Assembly: GCF_012927125.1 (NCBI RefSeq)
Contig: NZ_JABBFZ010000010.1
Location: 124,001-188,000 of the forward strand
Source of the DNA: Paraburkholderia antibiotica
GTDB taxonomy: Bacteria; Pseudomonadota; Gammaproteobacteria; Burkholderiales; Burkholderiaceae
DNA: 64,000 bases
Reading direction: 5' to 3'
The notes under the pieces are model-generated. The model worked only from the letters and a program-made list of their open reading frames with translations, was not told where the DNA came from and searched no databases. Positions 1-8,178 of this stretch are shown here, piece by piece. The position numbers and the translations under genes are program-made. The stretch's first letter is position 1. Each line of letters opens with the position of its first letter.

Positions 1-602
1 TCGTTCAACGCGCGGCGTACGTGCAGCAGAAACGTTTCGCCTTCGGTCGTCAGCAGAATGCCGCGCGGGCTACGATGAAACAGACTCAGGCCCGAGCCGC
101 TTTCGAGGACGCGAATCGCGGTGCTGACCGCGGGCTGGCTGATGCCGAAGGTCTTCGCCGCGCTCGGCATATGTCGATGCCGCGCGAGCGCCGCGAACAG
201 TTGCAGCCGCCGTGTGTTGAGCAGATAGGCGGGCAACGCGCCTTCCGCGACGGGGCGGCGGCGCGCCTGGCGCGCGGCGCACCATTGCGCGAGTTCTTCG
301 AGTTCCGCGAAGATGCGCTCGCAGCGATGCAGCACCGCGCGGCCGACCGGTGTTGGCAGCATCCCCGAAGGACCGCGATCGAATAGCGGCTCGCCGAGCG
401 CCGCTTCAAGTTCCTGCACCGAACGCGTGACCGCCGATTGCGCGCGAAACAGTGCCGCGGCCGCGCGGGTCGCGCTGCCCATGTCGGCGACGAGGCGGAA
501 CGCGCGCAGATGCGCGAGATTGAGCAGGTCCTTGCTGCTCACCGATAACGGCGCGCGGGTAGGCGCGTGGCCGGCTTCGGCGGACACGAGATCGTTGCTC
601 AT
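1..602 (-). CDS. LysR-family regulator with two N-terminal HTH domains (partial)
   Basis: The frame is open from the ATG at 600-602 to the window edge, so the C-terminal effector-binding part is missing. Translation by hand gives two successive LysR-type winged HTH domains. The first, roughly residues 25-85, contains LFRAQSAVTRSVQELEAALG and ends at LFDRGPSGMLPTPVG. The second, roughly residues 120-185, contains KTFGISQPAVSTAIRVLE and ends at LFHRSPRGILLTTEG. A tandem-HTH LysR is uncommon but occurs in proteobacterial aromatic-catabolism regulators. Its ATG overlaps the stop of the GntR gene (ATGA), so the two are probably co-translated. Both diverge from ligB-ligA, so it probably regulates that pathway in response to an aromatic acid; this is inference from position. 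Confidence 0.85.
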   Translation of the reverse strand, partial: MSNDLVSAEAGHAPTRAPLSVSSKDLLNLAHLRAFRLVADMGSATRAAAALFRAQSAVTRSVQELEAALGEPLFDRGPSGMLPTPVGRAVLHRCERIFAELEELAQWCAARQARRRPVAEGALPAYLLNTRRLQLFAALARHRHMPSAAKTFGISQPAVSTAIRVLESGSGLSLFHRSPRGILLTTEGETFLLHVRRALN

Positions 603-1300
603 GCCGCGCCCGCGATCAGATGCAACGACGGCAGCGACAGATTCAGGCTTTCCTTCGAGATATGCGTGTGCTCCCTCATCAACGCATCGACGCGCGCGCC
701 TTCGCCTTTTTTCAGCGCGTCGACGATCGCATGATGCTGGCGATGCGCGTACATCAGCATCATGAATTGACGCTCGCGCGCGGATTCGTCGAACGCGATC
801 GTGAACGGCGAAACGAACGGCACCTTGTCGTTCAGACTCAGCGCGGCGCTGACTGCCTGGTTCTGTGCGGCCTCGACGATCAGCGCGTGGAAGCGGCCGT
901 TGAGCTCCGCGTAGCGCACGTCGTCGCCTTGCCGCAGATGCTTTTGCGCGAAGATCTCGTCGCCTTCGCGCAGACATTCGTCGAGCGCGGCGGCGAGTGC
1001 AGGGCTCACGCCTTTCTCGGCGACCGAGCGCGCGGCGAGTCCTTCGAGCACGCCGCGCACGTCGATCGCGTTGAGCACGTCGCGCACGCTGAAGCGGCGC
1101 ACCACGTAGCCGCGCGATCCCGACCGGTCGAGCAGACCTTCCGACGACAGCACGCTGAGCGCATACCGCAGCGGCGTGCGCGACACGCCGAGCCATTGCG
1201 CGAGCTGCGCCTCGACGAGTCGCTGACCGGGCGACAGTTCGCCCGAGAGTATCTTTTCGCGTAACGTCTGGACAATCGCTTGCTGGGTCGTCTCGTTCAT
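599..1300 (-). CDS. GntR-family (FCD/FadR-type) transcriptional regulator
   Basis: Encodes 233 aa beginning MNETTQQAIVQ; the open frame runs further upstream but this start matches the family. An N-terminal winged HTH (about residues 5-75) carries the GntR signature GELSPGQRLVEAQLAQWLGV followed by SRTPLRYAL. The C-terminal all-helical FCD ligand-binding domain (about residues 85-215) contains the typical NGRFHALIVEAA and MREHTHIS segments, including His residues that usually take part in metal or carboxylate binding. FadR/FCD members usually repress catabolic operons and release DNA on binding an organic acid. The gene diverges from ligB and overlaps the downstream LysR gene by 4 bases, which suggests a regulator pair for the extradiol dioxygenase genes. 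Confidence 0.88.
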   Translation of the reverse strand: MNETTQQAIVQTLREKILSGELSPGQRLVEAQLAQWLGVSRTPLRYALSVLSSEGLLDRSGSRGYVVRRFSVRDVLNAIDVRGVLEGLAARSVAEKGVSPALAAALDECLREGDEIFAQKHLRQGDDVRYAELNGRFHALIVEAAQNQAVSAALSLNDKVPFVSPFTIAFDESARERQFMMLMYAHRQHHAIVDALKKGEGARVDALMREHTHISKESLNLSLPSLHLIAGAA

Positions 1301-1691
1301 CGTCGTGTCACTCTTCGGAAGCACCGAAGTATAGCCACGTGCGCAACGCCATACCAAGACTAAAAAAGTGCGTTGCGAGTTGTTTTCCGGGCCATCTGTT
1401 TTATTTATCGATGGCGAGTGTGGGATGATGCGGCGCGAGGCCTGCCACACAGGCTTGGGATACCGAGAAAGCCAGGCGTAGCGCGGTTCGCGGCGCGCGG
1501 CATCAACCCATGCTGCGCCGCTCGACGGGGTTTTCACCCATGACCCCGACGCTAACTGAGGTTTACCCGTACTTCCGGTATCGCGGCACAATTCCTATCT
1601 TTGTATCCCAACACGGTCGCGCCGGCTCGCGCCGCAAAAGCGCCGACCCATCCGATTGGCACGCAGCACGAAGTGACAGAAGAGAACGAAT
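1301..1691. promoter_or_regulatory. Divergent control region between the regulator pair and ligB
   Basis: This 391-bp gap separates the minus-strand GntR/LysR pair from ligB and must hold both promoters. An AT-rich stretch near 1370-1415 includes the inverted repeat CCATC (1392-1396) ... GATGG (1410-1414). Its geometry would suit a LysR-type or GntR-type operator. No convincing -35/-10 pair was assigned. The purine-rich AGAAGAGAAC before the ligB ATG at 1692 is a plausible ribosome binding site. Confidence 0.4.
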
Positions 1692-2534
1692 ATGGCAAGG
1701 ATCATTGGTGGTATCGGCACCTCCCACGTACCCACGATCGGGTTGGCGTACGACAAGGGTAAGCAGAACGAGCCGGCGTGGGCGCCGCTCTTCAAAGGCT
1801 ACGAGCCGGTGGCGAAATGGCTCGACGAGCAGAAGCCCGACGTGATGGTGATGTTCTACAACGACCACGCGAACAGCTTCTTCTTCGACTGCTATCCGAC
1901 CTTCGCGCTCGGCGTGTCGCCGAATCACGAATTCGCCGACGAAGGCGCGGGCAAGCGTCCGCTGCCGGACATCGCCGGTCATCCGGATCTGGCGATCCAT
2001 ATCGTCGAGCAACTGGTTGCCGACGAATTCGATCTGACCGTGTTCCAGGACCGTCCGCTCGATCACGGCGTCAACTCGCCGCTGTCGCTGATGCTGCCGC
2101 ATCAGGGCGGCTGGCCGCTGTCGCTGGTGCCGCTCGAAGTCAACGTGCTGCAGTATCCGCTGCCTACCGCGAATCGCTGCTACCGGCTCGGCCAGGCGCT
2201 GCGTCGCGCGATCGAATCGTTCGAGCAGGATCTGAAAGTCGTGGTGGTCGGCACGGGCGGGCTGTCGCATCAGGTGCACGGCGAGCGCAGCGGCTTTAAC
2301 AACACCGAATGGGACATGGAGTTCCTCGACCTGATCGTCAACGACCCCGAGCGTCTCGCCGCGATGAAGCACGTCGACTACGTGCGCCTCGGCGGCGCGG
2401 AGAGCGTCGAAACGATCATGTGGCTGGCCATGCGCGGCGCGCTCGGCAACAAGGTCCGCGAACTGCATCGCAACTACTATCTCGCGACCAGCACTGCAAT
2501 GGCCGTGACGATCTATGAAGAAGAGGTAGCGTAA
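1692..2534 (+). CDS. ligB: Class III extradiol dioxygenase, catalytic beta subunit (LigB family)
   Basis: The 280-aa product matches the size and organisation of protocatechuate 4,5-dioxygenase beta subunits, which cleave the aromatic ring with non-heme Fe(II) and O2. The expected metal ligands can be found: His12 in GGIGTSH, His59 in FYNDHA, and a Glu near 240 in GGAESVET. The catalytic His is near 193-196 in GTGGLSHQVHG. The catalytic subunit precedes the small subunit and their reading frames overlap (TAATG at 2532-2536), as expected for an obligate complex. The natural substrate could be protocatechuate, gallate or an O-methylated relative; the sequence alone does not decide. Regulation is probably by the divergent GntR/LysR genes. 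Confidence 0.88.
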   Translation: MARIIGGIGTSHVPTIGLAYDKGKQNEPAWAPLFKGYEPVAKWLDEQKPDVMVMFYNDHANSFFFDCYPTFALGVSPNHEFADEGAGKRPLPDIAGHPDLAIHIVEQLVADEFDLTVFQDRPLDHGVNSPLSLMLPHQGGWPLSLVPLEVNVLQYPLPTANRCYRLGQALRRAIESFEQDLKVVVVGTGGLSHQVHGERSGFNNTEWDMEFLDLIVNDPERLAAMKHVDYVRLGGAESVETIMWLAMRGALGNKVRELHRNYYLATSTAMAVTIYEEEVA

Positions 2535-2893
2535 TGAATCCGCAACTGGTTGGCGTCGAAGAATTGACGGGCACCTATCCGTTCGATATTCGCCAGAGCA
2601 TGAAGGCGATGCGCATGAACCGCTTTTTCTGGCAGATGCGCGAAGCGTCGGCCCGCGCGCTGTGGCTCGAAAACCGTACCGCCTCTTACGATGCGGCGAA
2701 GCTCACGCCGGAAGAACGCACGCTGGTCGACAACGTCGACTGGATCGGCATGATCCGTTATGGCGTGTGCTTCTTCGTGCTCGAGAAGTTCGCGCGCGTG
2801 GTGAAGATCACCAATCTCGGCATGTACGCAAGCATGCGCGGTGAAACGCTCGAAGCGTTTCTGAAGACGCGCAAGGTGCCCGAGGCCGTTTAA
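2534..2893 (+). CDS. ligA: Extradiol dioxygenase small alpha subunit (LigA family)
   Basis: The 119-aa helical protein has the size and features of the LigA subunit (residues PFDIRQSMKAMRMNRFFWQM and TPEERTLVDNVDWIGMIRYG). In the Sphingobium LigAB structure the alpha subunit caps the active site of LigB and contributes to substrate selectivity. The start overlaps the ligB stop by one base, so translation is coupled. No other aromatic-ring-cleavage pathway gene, such as a LigC dehydrogenase or LigI hydrolase, is visible next to it, so the rest of the pathway must be elsewhere. Confidence 0.87.
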   Translation: MNPQLVGVEELTGTYPFDIRQSMKAMRMNRFFWQMREASARALWLENRTASYDAAKLTPEERTLVDNVDWIGMIRYGVCFFVLEKFARVVKITNLGMYASMRGETLEAFLKTRKVPEAV

Positions 2894-2930
2894 TCGTCGT
2901 TGGTCATTAGTTGTCACGCTAGTTGTCACG

Positions 2931-2951
2931 CCTGCCGGTCGAACCGGCAGG
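2931..2951 (+). terminator. Hairpin downstream of ligA
   Basis: A perfect 9-bp stem (CCTGCCGGT / ACCGGCAGG) with a 3-base loop lies 38 bases after the ligA stop. No T-run follows, so it may be a Rho-assisted terminator or an mRNA-stabilising hairpin rather than a classical intrinsic terminator. Confidence 0.5.
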
Positions 2952-3139
2952 CTGTCGCTCCAGTAGCACGTCTCGATAGAACCATAAAAGAAGATCCCGG
3001 AGCCCGATTCTTTTCGAGCGCAATCCGGGGCAATAAAAATCCTGTTCTGAAACAACGCGCGGCGTGCCCGCGCAAATCTCGCATGGTCCGCCGCAATGGC
3101 GGCTAATCCGCTATGAAGTCCATTTTGAGGAGAGAAGGG

Positions 3140-3709
3140 ATGGTCAGCAAGTTTGGTATGAGCGAGGCAGATCTGAACCGGCGCATGGAAACCGTGAATT
3201 CCGCGGCACCCGGTCGTGGCGCGACGTTTCGCGCCGGGGCGATCGGCGGTTTGATCGGTGCGGTGGTGATCTGGATTTACGAAGCACTCGTGTGGGTCGA
3301 CGCGCAGCATCTGATGCCGCTCGCGGGCATTCCGCGCAATGCGACGGGTCTCGTGTTCGGCAAGGGCGTGCAGGAATCGCTGGGCATCTGGGCGTATATC
3401 GTCGGCACGGGGATTCATTTCGTGTTCGCGATCGCGTGGGGTGTGCTGTTCGCCGCGATCTGGCCGTACTTCCGGCGGCGCGGCTATGAGGCGACGCTGG
3501 TCGCGCTGTTCTATGCGGTATTCGCGTGGATCGTCATGCACATCGCGATCATGATCGCGTCGAGCAATCATCCGGATTATTTCGACCCGGCGGTGATTAT
3601 CGGCGGGTTCATGTCGCATCTCTTCTTTACCGTGCCGCTCGCGTTGACGGTCAAGCGGTTGCTGGCAAATCAGCGGGAGACCGGGGACATGAGATTCGCG
3701 GGAGCCTGA
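3140..3709 (+). CDS. Hypothetical multi-pass membrane protein
   Basis: Start chosen at the ATG at 3140 because GAGGAGAGAAGG lies directly upstream; the frame is open from 3113. The 189-aa product has a short soluble N-terminus, then four hydrophobic segments: around GAIGGLIGAVVIWIYEALVW, AYIVGTGIHFVFAIAWGVLF, LVALFYAVFAWIVMHIAIMI and VIIGGFMSHLFFTVPLALTV. No catalytic motif was recognised. It sits 247 bp after ligA behind its own hairpin and is followed by a strong terminator, so it is probably a single-gene transcript. A general inner-membrane protein of unknown function is the safest reading. Confidence 0.75.
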   Translation: MVSKFGMSEADLNRRMETVNSAAPGRGATFRAGAIGGLIGAVVIWIYEALVWVDAQHLMPLAGIPRNATGLVFGKGVQESLGIWAYIVGTGIHFVFAIAWGVLFAAIWPYFRRRGYEATLVALFYAVFAWIVMHIAIMIASSNHPDYFDPAVIIGGFMSHLFFTVPLALTVKRLLANQRETGDMRFAGA

Positions 3710-3760
3710 GAGAAAGTACCCGGTCGTGCAATGACATGATCGTGGAGGGTGGTATCGGAA

Positions 3761-3790
3761 AGCCGGGTCCGTTTGGACCCGGCTTTTTTC
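3761..3790 (+). terminator. Rho-independent terminator
   Basis: A GC-rich 10-bp stem (AGCCGGGTCC / GGACCCGGCT) with a GTTT loop is followed directly by TTTTTTC. It lies 51 bases after the membrane-protein stop and should end that transcript. Confidence 0.9.
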
Positions 3791-4248
3791 GTTTGATGAT
3801 CGTATGCGTGGGCAGTCGGAACAGGCATCGAATCGGGCCGTCGTTTATTCAAATGGTTTTGCTTTAGCGGCAAGCAGAGAACCCGACTTGGTGCAATAGG
3901 GAAACTCGCGTTGTCGAGCGGCGTTTAAGTGGCCACGGGGATAAAACGCGCAGAAAAAGCGGCGTCGCTGCCGCCTGCTGACGGGCAAAAAGAATTGGCC
4001 TCCGATGGCGTCGCGGGTCCGTTGCGACGAGCACTCCCATTCGGCAAATTTGACTCTCAGGGTTTTTCCCGGCGCGCTTCGGGCCGCAGTGTCAGCGGTG
4101 CGCTACACCGCTCATTTTTAAAGAAAAAAGAATGCCGACGTCAGAGGAATGTGCTAGAAAATAACCATTGCACGGGCACGAGAAATGGCGGCACGGGGCA
4201 AGTAAATTTTTCGGCTTTCAAAACTCTTAATCGGCCGCGAGGTGGATC
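3791..4248. other. Intergenic region before the Gln/Pro-rich secreted protein
   Basis: About 460 bp without a convincing gene. Short frames here lack a ribosome binding site and any family resemblance. The last 60 bases are relatively AT-rich and end with the Shine-Dalgarno-like GAGGTGG just before the ATG at 4249. The promoter of that gene is expected here but was not pinpointed. Confidence 0.4.
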
Positions 4249-5037
4249 ATGAGAACAAAAACGCTTCTGGGGATCGGGGTGACGACGGTCGCCTCGGCGC
4301 TGACGCTGCAATGTTATCCAGCGTGGGCCGATGGACCCGAAGCCGCATACGCGTCCGAGGACGAGGTGCCGTCCGGCTCGCTCAGTCCGAACGAGTATCA
4401 GGTCAACGCGGACGGCATGAAGGAAGATCCGAAAGCGAAAATGTCCGACGTGGCCCGCGCGTATCGCAATGGCTATATCAATCGCGGCAAACAGGATCAG
4501 GCGGATTATCAGGCGATGATCGACGCGCACAATCACGGTCAACGGCAGCCGGCGAAGACCGATGTCGCGCGAGTGGACGTGCCGCCGCTGCCGGCCGGCG
4601 TCCCCGAAGACGACAACTCGAAGTACACGAACATTCCGCCGCAGCCGCGCCAGTACGCGCAGCGTCAGGTGCCGCAACCGCCGCCTCAGCAGGCCTATCA
4701 ACAGCCTTACCAGCAGGCGTATCAGCAGCCGCAATATGCGCAGCCGGCGATGCCGATGCAATACCAGCAGGCGCCGGCTTATGCGCAGATGCAGCAGATG
4801 CAACCCGTCTATGCCGACACTCAGCCGATGTACGTGCGGCAGGACTATGCGCCGCCGCCCATGCAATACGTGCCGGTTTACCCGCAGGCGCAATACGAGG
4901 AAATGCCGGTCGTCGAAACGGTGATGCAGCCGGCGGCGCCGGTTGCGTATCAGGTTTATCGGCCGCCGGTTTATTGGGCGCAGCCGCGTATGTACGCGTA
5001 TCGGGCGCCGGTTGTCAGCTACCGGATGTGGCGCTGA
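4249..5037 (+). CDS. Secreted Gln/Pro/Tyr-rich protein of unknown function
   Basis: The 262-aa product begins with a signal peptide (KTLLGIGVTTVASALTLQCY then AWA|DG, cleavage near residue 27). A charged segment to about residue 125 (DVARAYRNGYINRGKQDQAD) is followed by a low-complexity half with repeated QQPYQQAYQQ-, QYAQ- and PPPMQYVPVY-like stretches. The composition suggests a disordered envelope or surface protein. No enzyme motif is seen. GAGGTGG is the ribosome binding site. A long convergent hairpin separates it from the BON-domain gene, so it appears monocistronic. Confidence 0.75.
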   Translation: MRTKTLLGIGVTTVASALTLQCYPAWADGPEAAYASEDEVPSGSLSPNEYQVNADGMKEDPKAKMSDVARAYRNGYINRGKQDQADYQAMIDAHNHGQRQPAKTDVARVDVPPLPAGVPEDDNSKYTNIPPQPRQYAQRQVPQPPPQQAYQQPYQQAYQQPQYAQPAMPMQYQQAPAYAQMQQMQPVYADTQPMYVRQDYAPPPMQYVPVYPQAQYEEMPVVETVMQPAAPVAYQVYRPPVYWAQPRMYAYRAPVVSYRMWR

Positions 5038-5128
5038 TATAGCGCGAAGTCGCGGCGGCGTCGCGGAACGGGCGCCGCGGCGGATGCGCGCTTATCTTCC
5101 CGTTTATCGAGTGGTCAATTTAAAGCGG

Positions 5129-5158
5129 ATCGGCCCGGCATCTTCATGCCGGGCCGAT
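5129..5158. terminator. Bidirectional terminator hairpin
   Basis: A perfect 13-bp GC-rich inverted repeat (ATCGGCCCGGCAT / ATGCCGGGCCGAT) with loop CTTC sits between two convergent genes, ending at 5037 (+) and 5211 (-). There is no long T-run on either side, but position and stability suggest termination in both directions. Confidence 0.7.
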
Positions 5159-5210
5159 TGCATTAGGTCGTCTGTATTGGATTGCGCAGGATTGCCAGGC
5201 GCGCGTGGCT

Positions 5211-5663
5211 TTAGTGGCCGCCGGCACCTCGGGTGCGCACGCTCAGGCGGTTATTCACGTGCCGGACGCCGCGCACCGATCTGGCGGCGTTGCTGGCCCG
5301 CTGGACCTGCGCGCGGTGCGGCACCCAGCCGGTCAGCGTGACGACGCCGTGACGCACCTGGACGTGAATACCGGTGGAATGCAGATTCGGCGTGCGCGTG
5401 AGCGCGCGGCGTACCTCGCGCGCCAGTTCGTTATCCGATCGGTTTCGAATCGGTGCGGCCGCGATCGTCGGGTTGTGCGCGGCCGCTTCGGCCGGCATGC
5501 CGCCATGATCTTGCGCGTTCGCGCAGGGTGCCGCGCCGATTGCGATGAACGTTGCAGCAATTGCAGTGGTGATTTTCGCGCCGGGTATTCTCACGCCTGC
5601 TCCTGTGCCGAATGGGCCGATAGTGCGGGTTATGCCTGTTATGCCGATAGTCGAGCCTTGCAC
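5211..5663 (-). CDS. Periplasmic BON-domain protein
   Basis: The 150-aa product has a hydrophobic export signal (ITTAIAATFIAIGAAPCANA, cleavage before QDHGG) after a long N-terminus, so the real start may be an internal codon. The C-terminal part, about residues 78-145, is a BON domain: NELAREVRRALTRTPNLHST, then VQVRHGVVTLTGWV, then a VRGVRHVNNRLSV ending. BON domains in the OsmY/Kbp type bind phospholipid or stabilise the envelope under stress. The gene lies just downstream of the MHYT protein gene on the same strand (13-bp gap), so the two may be co-transcribed. Confidence 0.8.
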   Translation of the reverse strand: MQGSTIGITGITRTIGPFGTGAGVRIPGAKITTAIAATFIAIGAAPCANAQDHGGMPAEAAAHNPTIAAAPIRNRSDNELAREVRRALTRTPNLHSTGIHVQVRHGVVTLTGWVPHRAQVQRASNAARSVRGVRHVNNRLSVRTRGAGGH

Positions 5664-5676
5664 CCGCGCGGCGGCG

Positions 5677-6468
5677 TTAGCGCATCATGCCGCGGATGCG
5701 GTCGACATGATCGTCGAGTCGCGCGACGGAATCGGCGAGAAACTTGGCGCGCGCGTCGAGATGGAAAACCGCCAGCGTCACGACCAGAATCACGATCGCC
5801 GCCGGAATTACCACCGCCGCGAGCCATTCGGGCCGGATACCGCCCGCCGCGCCGCAGATCGAGCCGGCCGGAAAATTCGCCGCGGCCATGCCAGTGTAGT
5901 GCATCCCGGTGATCGCGACGCCCATGATCAGCGCGGTGCCGATGCGTTTGTACGCCACGTACTTGCGCTCCGCCGAGCGCAGCGTATAGGCGCTCCACAG
6001 CGCAACCGTCGACGCGGCAATCGCAATCACGATCGATGCGACGAGAAGCACCGGATCATAGTGAATCGCGGGCGTCATCAGCATCGCGGCCATGCCGACG
6101 TAATGCATGCTGGCAATGCCGAGCCCCATCAACACGCCGCCGGCGAAGAGCCGGAATACGCCGAGACGCTTGCGCGTGACGATCTGCAACGCGAACCACG
6201 AAACCAGTACGGCAATGAGCAGCGAGTAGACCGTTACCCGTAAGTCGTAGCCGATCGGAATGCTCAGCGAGAACGACAGCATGCCGATGAAGTGCATCGA
6301 CCAGATGCCGACGCCCATCGCCAGGGCGCCGCCGGCCAGCCAGATCTGCCGCGTTCGCGCGTAGGCGAGCAGGGAAATCCGGTCGGCGAGATCGAGTGCG
6401 GTGTAAGAGGCGAGGGTCGCGATCAGCACGGAGATGGCGACCAGCCACAGGTTGTAGGTGCTTTGCAT
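5677..6468 (-). CDS. MHYT-domain integral membrane sensor protein
   Basis: The 263-aa protein has seven predicted membrane segments and the diagnostic MHYT-type motifs: MHFIGML (about residue 60), MHYVGMAA (about 123) and MHYTGMAA (about 187). These His/Met pairs are thought to coordinate copper and sense O2, CO or NO. Most MHYT proteins carry GGDEF/EAL output domains. This one ends with only a short amphipathic tail (ARAKFLADSVARLDDHVDRI), so it is a stand-alone sensor of unknown partner. The downstream BON gene may share its transcript. Confidence 0.88.
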   Translation of the reverse strand: MQSTYNLWLVAISVLIATLASYTALDLADRISLLAYARTRQIWLAGGALAMGVGIWSMHFIGMLSFSLSIPIGYDLRVTVYSLLIAVLVSWFALQIVTRKRLGVFRLFAGGVLMGLGIASMHYVGMAAMLMTPAIHYDPVLLVASIVIAIAASTVALWSAYTLRSAERKYVAYKRIGTALIMGVAITGMHYTGMAAANFPAGSICGAAGGIRPEWLAAVVIPAAIVILVVTLAVFHLDARAKFLADSVARLDDHVDRIRGMMR

Positions 6469-7034
6469 AGTCGATGGCGTTTGAGCGCTCGTTTAATGAT
6501 TTATCGGCCGCTTCGCACGGATTTTTCGCTAGCGACGCCAACATGGAATCCGGCCTTGCACGCCGCTTTGGCCGAGGCGGTCGTGTCTTCACTGCATGCT
6601 TTTTCCTTGCCGTCGCGCCAGGCAATGCATGGTGCGGCCGGCATCGATGAGCGGCGAAAACGGTGTCGCTGGAAGCCCGTCCCCGGGGCGATTCGACCGC
6701 CGTTCTGTTCGCCGCGTCGTCGATGCGGACTCGACTACGAAAAGGCACCGCCGAGTGTAGTACAGGTCGGTCAAATGTTAATTGACGAATTGAAGCATTA
6801 AAAAGGCTTTTTTTCCGAATTGATGCGGGTTGAATTTTTAAAAGACGCGATCGATGTGGAAGAATGTCAGTCGTTGCTTAAAAGAGGTGATGAAAGCGCG
6901 CGGATATGTCCTCGTTCCTGGCGTGTCGCGGGTGCGATACGATGATGTCCCCTCATCGTTTTCAATCGCGGTGCGGATACGGTAGGTGCGCAGCGGTTGT
7001 GTGCGCAGCCGTCGTCGGCCGCCGAAGGACGTTT
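6469..7034. other. Divergent intergenic region, MHYT gene / GNAT gene
   Basis: About 565 bp between divergently transcribed genes. Small open frames on both strands lack family resemblance and a ribosome binding site. The AT-rich stretch around 6770-6850 is the most likely promoter area, but no definite boxes were assigned. Confidence 0.4.
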
Positions 7035-7577
7035 ATGCATTCGAATCTTTCCATTCGCGATGGCAATGCCGCTGAATTGGCCGAACTTGGCCAACTGCTG
7101 GTCAAGGTCTATGCCGCGTTGCCCGGATTCCCGAAACCCGACGAACAGCCGGCCTATTACGACGTGCTCGCCAATATCGGTCGCTTTACCGAGAAGCCGG
7201 GCGTGCGCGTGCTCGTGGCGCTAGCGGAATCGAATGAGCTGGTTGGCGGAGTCGTTTATTTCGCCGATATGGCGCAATACGGATCGGGCGGAACGGCGAC
7301 CTCGGTGAAGAACGCTTCCGGCATCCGCCTGCTCGGCGTCGATCCCGAGTGCCGCGGCAAAGGCGTGGGCAAGGCGCTGACGCTGGCGTGCATCGAGCTG
7401 GCGCGTCAAAGCGGCCATGCCGAAGTGATTCTGCACACGACGAAGGCGATGCAATCGGCTTGGGCGATGTATGAAAGGCTGGGCTTTGTGCGTTCGGAAG
7501 ATCTGGACTTCTTCCAGCAGGAACTGGCGGTACATGGGTTCAGGTTGAAGTTGAGCGACGGGGCAGAGCGGGCGTGA
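7035..7577 (+). CDS. GNAT-family N-acetyltransferase
   Basis: The 180-aa product starts at MHSNLSIRDG; GAAGGACG lies upstream, and the in-frame extension to 6906 lacks family resemblance. The GNAT fold is recognised by the acetyl-CoA pyrophosphate-binding motif A, LLGVDPECRGKGVGKALT (Q/R-x-x-G-x-G/A form, about residues 97-114), preceded by the beta4 strand ASGIRLLGV. It is followed by AMQSAWAMYERLGFVRSEDL, the typical C-terminal motif. The substrate cannot be told. The gene is followed 180 bp later by ppnP on the same strand. Confidence 0.88.
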   Translation: MHSNLSIRDGNAAELAELGQLLVKVYAALPGFPKPDEQPAYYDVLANIGRFTEKPGVRVLVALAESNELVGGVVYFADMAQYGSGGTATSVKNASGIRLLGVDPECRGKGVGKALTLACIELARQSGHAEVILHTTKAMQSAWAMYERLGFVRSEDLDFFQQELAVHGFRLKLSDGAERA

Positions 7578-7757
7578 TCGCGCGAGATCGGGCGTGCCGT
7601 TGAGCGGCGGAAGAAATCTTCCCGCCACGCAAACCCACGTTGAGCGCTGCCCGGAGCCTGTATGATGGCGGGCTCGCGTTCCCGGCGAAGCCGCGCCAAC
7701 TGCCGCGGCCATCGGGCGCCCATGCATTCATTTACGATGACCCAGAGGAAGACCGCC

Positions 7758-8078
7758 ATGACGGCTGCAGCGCAATTCGACCAGGTTTCCGTTGTCAAAC
7801 GAGCCAATGTGTACTTCGACGGCAAGTGCGTGTCGCACACCGTGCTGTTCGCCGACGGCACGCGCAAGACGCTCGGCGTGATCCTGCCGGGCACGCTCAA
7901 CTTCGGCACCGACGCGCCGGAGCTGATGGAAGTGCAGGCAGGCAAGTGCCGCATCCGTCTCGATGGTAGCGACGAATGGAAGACCTATGGCGCGGGCGAG
8001 TCGTTCTCGGTGCCGGGCAAGAGCCGCTTCGATATCGACGTGGTCGAAACGCTCGATTACGTTTGCAGCTATCTGTAA
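7758..8078 (+). CDS. ppnP: Pyrimidine/purine nucleoside phosphorylase
   Basis: The 106-aa product matches the small cupin-type PpnP (YaiE, DUF1255) family in length and sequence: [34 protein letters not shown], then the VPGKSRFDI(D)V segment and the end DYVCSYL. Family members phosphorolyse a broad range of nucleosides (adenosine, guanosine, uridine, cytidine, thymidine) in nucleoside salvage. The start follows CAGAGGAAGACCGCC, a good ribosome binding site. A small hairpin-like repeat near 7614-7633 precedes it. It converges on the ArsR-like gene. Confidence 0.92.
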   Translation: MTAAAQFDQVSVVKRANVYFDGKCVSHTVLFADGTRKTLGVILPGTLNFGTDAPELMEVQAGKCRIRLDGSDEWKTYGAGESFSVPGKSRFDIDVVETLDYVCSYL

Positions 8079-8178
8079 GCGGTATCAGGCGCGCGTGGCG
8101 GGATTGACTTCCGTCGCACGCGCCGGTGGCGGTCGGGTCCACCAGCTTCGGAAGTCGCGCAGGCGGCAATCCGTTCCG

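Noticed and set aside
4141-4893. Minus-strand frame with Leu/Arg/His-rich product opposite the Gln/Pro-rich gene
   Set aside because: It is an antisense translation of CAG/CCG-rich codons. The plus strand has a signal peptide and a good ribosome binding site.
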